A stretch of 64,000 bases of DNA from Gymnorhina tibicen (lineage: Eukaryota > Chordata > Aves > Passeriformes > Artamidae), in contig VXAZ01002267.1 in assembly GCA_013399875.1 (NCBI GenBank), positions 2,039,053-2,103,052 on the forward strand. The letters are read 5' to 3'. A model generated the notes under the pieces. It was not told the DNA's origin. It saw only the letters and a program-made list of their open reading frames with translations, and did no database searches. Positions 58,710 to 64,000 of this stretch are shown here, one piece after another; the stretch's first letter is position 1, and every line of letters starts with the position of its first letter. The position numbers were made by a program, and so were the translations under genes.

Positions 58710-61104
58710 TGATTTCACCATCTCTTTTGACTGCCAGTTTTCTTTTGCCTTCCTGGAAGTCCCTGGAAGGAGCATTTCTCTCATGCTGGGTCCAGAACTG
58801 TGGCCAGAACTGTAGTGCTCCCATAGCTTCCAGATTTGGGACCAAAAATCTTGATGCTAATTGTATTTCCTATTATCCATTCATCATCTTCCACCCAAAA
58901 GACCTTAAAGCAGGGAATGAATGCTCCTAGGAGAGGGTGGGAAATGAGGTTCTGGATCATTCCACTATCTCCAAATGGTGTTTGGAAATCAAGGGGCATT
59001 TTATGGCATCTCAGTCCTGTTATAGGGTAAGTGTTCTTGGGACTTTTGAGGGCCCTTGAGGTCCTGTTGCAGCTCAAAGAATGTTTCCAAAACAGGTCAG
59101 TGTCAAACCTGGGGCTAACTCTATACCCTAGTTAGGATTCCTAGATCCTAACTAAAGGATTTCATCCCTGGATTGTGTCCCTGCTGCTAGAGTAGTAATT
59201 GTACTTGCAAATAAAATCATCCTCAAAAAACCCAGTGAGCCTCTTTGCTGATGCAGAGTGGCTGTTACCTTCCACCCCAATATCTGGTGAAGGATCTCTT
59301 TATTTATAGCTTAGGAAGCACCTGGGAGTTTTTGAGGATGACTGACACCTCACAAATGTATGTTATAATCATTGTCATTCAGACTGATACCAGCTTCATG
59401 GTGCTTTATGGTTTAGGGTTTTTTTTTAATATTATTTTTCTGAGTAGGAGGGCTGTTAAATAATATATTCCATTATGTGACCAAATTAGTTTTTTTTGTG
59501 TGTGTGTGTGTTCTGTCACTCTTAAAACACTTTTTCTCCTGCAAACACTGAGCTTTATTCTACATGTCAGTTGTGAGGGCTGTAGCTCACCAGGATGGGG
59601 CCCAGCATTTCCTATGACAGATGAACAAGACCTTTCCAGTCTAAAAACTTTTCCATATATACATAAATTTTTAAGGAAACTTGCTGGGAGTTTTGTGAAA
59701 TACTTATATTTTCCTTTTGGGCTGCTCAAAATGTGCTTCTTTTGGAAACACCTTAGCAAAGTATTAAACTGCATTTTCCTGATGCTGTACAGCCTGATGG
59801 GACTGGTAGTTTTAGCCCCATTTTCACCAATAAAATAATCTCCTCAGAGGACTGTGCTTCCACTAAGGAACTGTGCTGACTTCCCACCAGCCAAACAATG
59901 TTTGTCACGGACATTACAATAACTTGTAATTAACATGTAAATATTATGAGCAGGAAACCTGCTCTAGGAGAGTGGGGGAAATGTGACTGTTTCTGTTTTA
60001 ACTACAGTTCCCACAAGACCACGTGCTGCTGTGAGAAAACAAAGTTGAATGTTGACATGACTCAAAACAAAACCTTTCAGCAACCCAAATGGAAAGGTTT
60101 TGATTTCAGGCATGTCGAAACATTTCTCTTCAGCTGAAAATGTCAAAAAGAGCATTTGACATCTGTTGTGTTTTGACCTTTCCAAATTGAATTTCTTTGT
60201 CGCTCCCTCGTCCATTCCATAAAAAAGAAAAATACACATTTCTTTTGTCCTGGTGTGGTGGAAAACACAGACCAGATATATCTGGGGGTTTTGCCATGAA
60301 GGGACATTTTTCAGTTTCACTTAGCTCTTCATAAGAAAGCTTAGGCTGAAATAAAATACCCCTTTCTGCAATACCTGCAGAGGACTGGCACTGAGCTGAG
60401 CCCTGCAGCACAGAGCAGGGGATAAAGCAGCAAGTGTGATCCTGGAGGACTGTGGTTCCTTCCTGGGCACCCTTCCTCTCTGGGCACAGGATGCAGAGGT
60501 AAATAACGCTGCTCCCACCCTGTATGTTCCTGCAGCAGCTGCACAGATTCCATATATTCCTTCTTTTCAGTCTTTTCCTTGCTGCTATCTCCTGTGACAC
60601 CCTGTCTGGTTTATTCTTTGTACATCTAGTATGAAATCGAATAAATGTCCTATAAGTTACTTTCATCTCAGCATCTTCATTATTTTCATGTCAGAAGTGT
60701 CTCTGTGAGGGAAATTCAAGTTTGGGTGAGCTCACAGACATTTCTTTTCATTCGTAAGACATGAACAAACCATCTGGCACAGTTAAGCCACTCAGCACGA
60801 TCCTAAAACAAAGACAAATGCTGCCGCTGTTGTTTCATTGTTTAAAATAGACATTTTTGGAGCATAGATTATTTGAGTCCAAACCTTCCAGCTCTTCTCT
60901 GTTAAACCCATACATGCCCTTGTATGTCTCCATATGCAGCCTTAAGGAATTGTCTCTTTATAAGTGATGCACGTTAAATATGTATAGCAACCATTCCTGT
61001 GATGTGTATCTTAATTCTAAAATCCATTTAAAACAGCAGTGAAATTAAATGGGGTTCTCTGCACCCAGTGGTTTTCTACTATAGAATTGAATAAGACGAG
61101 TGCC
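58710..61104. other. Non-coding stretch
   Basis: It contains a short TG run at 59498-59511. No gene is recognised. Reverse-strand frames of 118-178 codons at 59964-60666 overlap in conflicting frames and match nothing I know. Confidence 0.5.
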
Positions 61105-61250
61105 ATGGAATCATGAAATAACTGGGATTGCAAGGGACCCTAAAGATTATTTACTTCCAACCCCCCTGCCATGGGCAGGGACACCTTCCACTCTCCCAGG
61201 TGGGAAGGAGCTCTGAACCTCTCTGGGAAAGAAACAGTCGAAGCTTTCTT
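61105..61250 (-). mobile_element. CR1 LINE 3' end, reverse orientation, degraded
   Basis: The + strand shows ATGGAATCATGAAATAACTG, then GCAAGGGACCCTAAAGATTA and CCCTGCCATGGGCAGGGACA. It resumes at AACCTCTCTGGGAAAGAAAC after an internal deletion. Confidence 0.85.
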
Positions 61251-61384
61251 TTGACAGAGGAATTTTCAACACTTTGTGTTCTCCAGAGATGTCCATGAAG
61301 ACTGGAAGAAAATATCCTGTTTTCAAGTCATTCTAGAAGCCATTTCCAAATATATAAAGAAAGTACAGTATTTGAGAGAAGTCA
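61251..61384. other. Spacer between opposed CR1 copies
   Basis: A short AT-rich stretch with no recognised content. Confidence 0.5.
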
Positions 61385-62335
61385 GCATGGAGTCATGAAG
61401 GTGAAACTGTGTCTGATCAAAGCTTTCTACAAGGAAATAATTAGGCAGCGGGTGAGGGAAGAGCAGGGATTATTTCCATAATTTAACAAGGCTTTTGACA
61501 CCGTTTACCACAACATCCTCATTTTCAAGCTGGTGAAATACAGGTTAGACAAGTGGACAGTGAGCTGGGTTGAAAACTAAGTGAAATGCTGGACTCAGAG
61601 GGTCTCAGTTGGTGGCATGAGAATCAGCTGGAGATCAGGCAGGAGGGGTGAGCAGCAGAGGCCAGTACTGAGACCAACAAAGTTACATCCTTATCAGTGA
61701 CCTGGCTGATAGGACAGGGACCTCTTTCAGCAAGTTTTCAGGTGATGCAAAACTTCAAGGAGTGATTGTTACATAAAATGGTTGTGGTGCTTTCTAAAGT
61801 ATCTTGATAGGCTGGAAAAATGGTCAGAGGAGCAAGCTGTGAAATTCAACAGAAGTGAATGTGGAGTCCTGCATCTGGGAAGGAACAGCCACAGAGCCAC
61901 TGAAGGGCCAGGTAGATAATAAAGAGATGCAGATGATTAAGAGTTTGCAGCATCTGTCAAAAAAGAAGTCAACAGAACAGTGACTGTTCAGCCTGGAGGA
62001 GACAAGTCTCAGGGGGACCTCAGCAGTGTGTATAAATATGTGAGGGGGGAAAGAAGAGGTTGGAGCTCAGTTTTCCTCGGAGTTGCCCAGTGACTGGACA
62101 AGAGACAAGGGGCACAAACCGGAAAACAAGAAGCTGTTTGAACGTAAGAGAAGTTTTTATTGTCAGGGTGATTAAACACTGAGGTTGTCCAGAGAGGCTG
62201 AGTCTCCATCTTTGGAGATATTCAAAGAACTACTGGACCTGGTGTGGGGCAAACCTGTGGAGGGTGACTCTGCTCTGAACAGGGCAGGTGGAATGGATGT
62301 TCTCTTCCAGCCTCAATGTTCTGTGACTATGAGGG
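61385..62335 (+). pseudogene. CR1 LINE: decayed reverse-transcriptase end plus 3' UTR
   Basis: The left part encodes FNKAFDTVYHNILIFKLVKY at 61482-61541, then RLDKWTVSWVEN and a stop. This matches the CR1 ORF2 reverse-transcriptase segment around the AFDTV motif. It then decays through a SDLADRTGTSFSKFSG-like segment into the 3' region (CAGCCTGGAGGAGACAAGTC, GAGGTTGTCCAGAGAGGCTG, ending AATGTTCTGTGACTATGAG). Multiple stops and frame changes make it non-functional. At about 950 bp it is the longest CR1 copy in the window. Confidence 0.88.
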
Positions 62336-63789
62336 TTGCAGAGCTTATCCCAAATGGACTGCACTGTTACCAAAACAGACCATTTTCTGGCATTGATAGA
62401 CTTTTCGTGCAGCATAGAAAATTCTCATCAATAATATTATCTCTCTGGGGACTCAGAAGAAAGTTTTGGCCATTTAAAATGTGCTTACAGGAAATGGAGC
62501 GATGCTTAAAGATTCTGTTGCCATCAGCTTTGTGTGTGCTGCAGTTCCACTTGCCTTCTTTGGGCATCTGCTCCTGTGTGATTGCATTTTTATTCTTTTT
62601 CAGAAGGGCAGATGGTATTTTTTTTTCCCCTGTGTGCATAATTAAACAAACACACAACAAACTCATCTAAAGATACTAATTAATTCCTTTTCCTAATAGA
62701 TTGCAGGCAGTCTATTAATATTATTCACTCCTGGGACTAAGAGTCTGTTAGCAAGAGCTTCCCCATCTTGCTGCTTTTCCTTCTCCCATGGTGAGACTGG
62801 TGAAGTGATCCAGCACATCCCTTTAAACACACACATGCTGGAAGGAGCTGTAGCTAATCTTGGGCTGGTCTTGGTGATAGGCTGAACATCCTTCACTTGA
62901 TTTGATAAATATTGTTCAAGTTGAGCCCCCTCATCTTCCTTTCTTTCATAGTCTGTGTCTGAGTGGCCACGATGCTGCTTGGGTTCAGTGTTGGCTGAGG
63001 ACTGGGTCATCCCTAGCTCTGCACACATCCAGGGATTTTGGGCTTCCTGCTATTCTTGGAAAGGGTGTGACAAAGGAAAATAAGTTTAATTGTTCTTCTC
63101 TTAATATATAACTATATATACATATTAAAAAAAAAAACAAAGGTGAGATCAAAAATGCTGTTGGGTGGCACTGAGTGATTGTCAGCTCTATTATAATTAC
63201 CCAATTAAAGAGGTGATAATGAACCCAGACTTGAAATGCTGGAGGGAGAAAAGGAGGGTGTCACCGGCAACTCAACATTTGTTTTATCCTAAATCTTTAT
63301 TGTAAAGTAATCACCTGTCAGGAAGTCTGCTGAGGAGAGAGCAGCTACTCCGTGCAGTGCTGTGATCACAGGAACAGGGTGGGAACAAAAGCAGCAGTGA
63401 CAGATTCAGGTAAGGCAGTCTCCAGCCCAGGAAACCTGAGCAGCCCGAGGCTTTTTGAGGAACCCACCCATCCTGTGGACAAGGAGGTGCAGCCTGAGCT
63501 GAGGACATTAAATAGAAGCTGTGCTCTCTCCAGATGGTTTTAGTTCTTAGAGGGTGGGTCATATTTTCATTATGCTGGACAAAAAATAATCCAGGAGCTG
63601 TGTATTCACATGTTCAGCCTTACAAACTCTGCTGAAAAAATCCTGTGACAATCTACAATTGGTTCTGAAAAGAACCTGGGGTAGATGGTCACCTCAGCAG
63701 CCTAAAGGGTGAAAGGGATACTGGTTCATACTGGCATAAATATAGCCAGAAGTTCATGGGAAATAATCTCCTCTTTTTACTTGGCATTT
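62336..63789. other. Non-coding stretch
   Basis: No gene is recognised. Short A-runs and TATA runs lie near 63107-63141. Confidence 0.5.
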
Positions 63790-64000
63790 GTTAGACCAAA
63801 TCTGGATCCATGGCCCTGCTGGAGCGAGTCCAGGTGAGGGTCATGGAGAGGCTCTGAGGGATGGAACACCTCTGCTGCGAAGACAGACTGAAAGAGCTGG
63901 GGGTGTCCAGCCTGGAGAAGAGAAGGCTCCAGGGAGAGCTCGGAGCCTCTTCCAGTGCTTAAAGGTTCTCCAGGAGAGCTGGAGAGGGACTTTGGACAAG
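63790..64000 (+). mobile_element. CR1 LINE fragment running off the window edge
   Basis: GCCCTGCTGGAGCGAGTCCA, GACTGAAAGAGCTGGGGGTG and CAGCCTGGAGAAGAGAAGGC are typical CR1 sequence in + orientation. The copy continues beyond 64000. Confidence 0.9.

Overview
The window is vertebrate nuclear DNA, almost certainly from a bird and most likely a passerine. The interspersed repeats are CR1 LINE copies whose 3' ends carry the avian ATTCTATG-type terminal repeats, plus avian-style solo LTRs. The coding exons are separated by GT-AG introns. There are no bacterial-style operons, CRISPR arrays or recognisable tRNA/rRNA genes.

The only protein-coding gene I can support is the 3' end of SFMBT2 (Scm-like with four MBT domains 2, a Polycomb-group chromatin protein) on the + strand. 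Six exons, at 1126-1235, 8230-8405, 9892-10064, 11799-12047, 12202-12330 and 14309-14449, join in frame to 978 nt (325 residues plus stop). They encode, in order, the SLED domain, a basic nuclear-localisation segment, an acidic Ser/Thr-rich linker and the C-terminal SAM domain. The MBT repeats and the start codon lie upstream of the window. The stop codon is followed by a putative 3' UTR of about 6 kb. It has a TA/TG dinucleotide tract near its end and two AATAAA signals, at 20277 and 20469.

From about 20.5 kb to 64 kb I see no exon of a known gene. This fits the gene-poor interval I recall beyond the 3' side of SFMBT2 in vertebrates. The interval holds CR1 fragments in both orientations (two retain decayed reverse-transcriptase coding sequence, one of them in an SFMBT2 intron) and three solo LTRs. 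One is a 399-bp class II-like LTR with a perfect 6-bp target duplication. The other two are related copies of a second family with imperfect 5-bp duplications. It also holds a 480-nt pure-purine array built on a 12-bp higher-order unit, other microsatellites, and several non-repetitive stretches that could be long-range enhancers.

Two single N bases (41141 and 44405) are each flanked by near-identical 65-80 bp duplications, which look like unmerged contig overlaps. No new multi-gene system is evident. The most noteworthy items are the higher-order purine array, the solo LTRs, the long 3' UTR and the candidate regulatory blocks in the desert.
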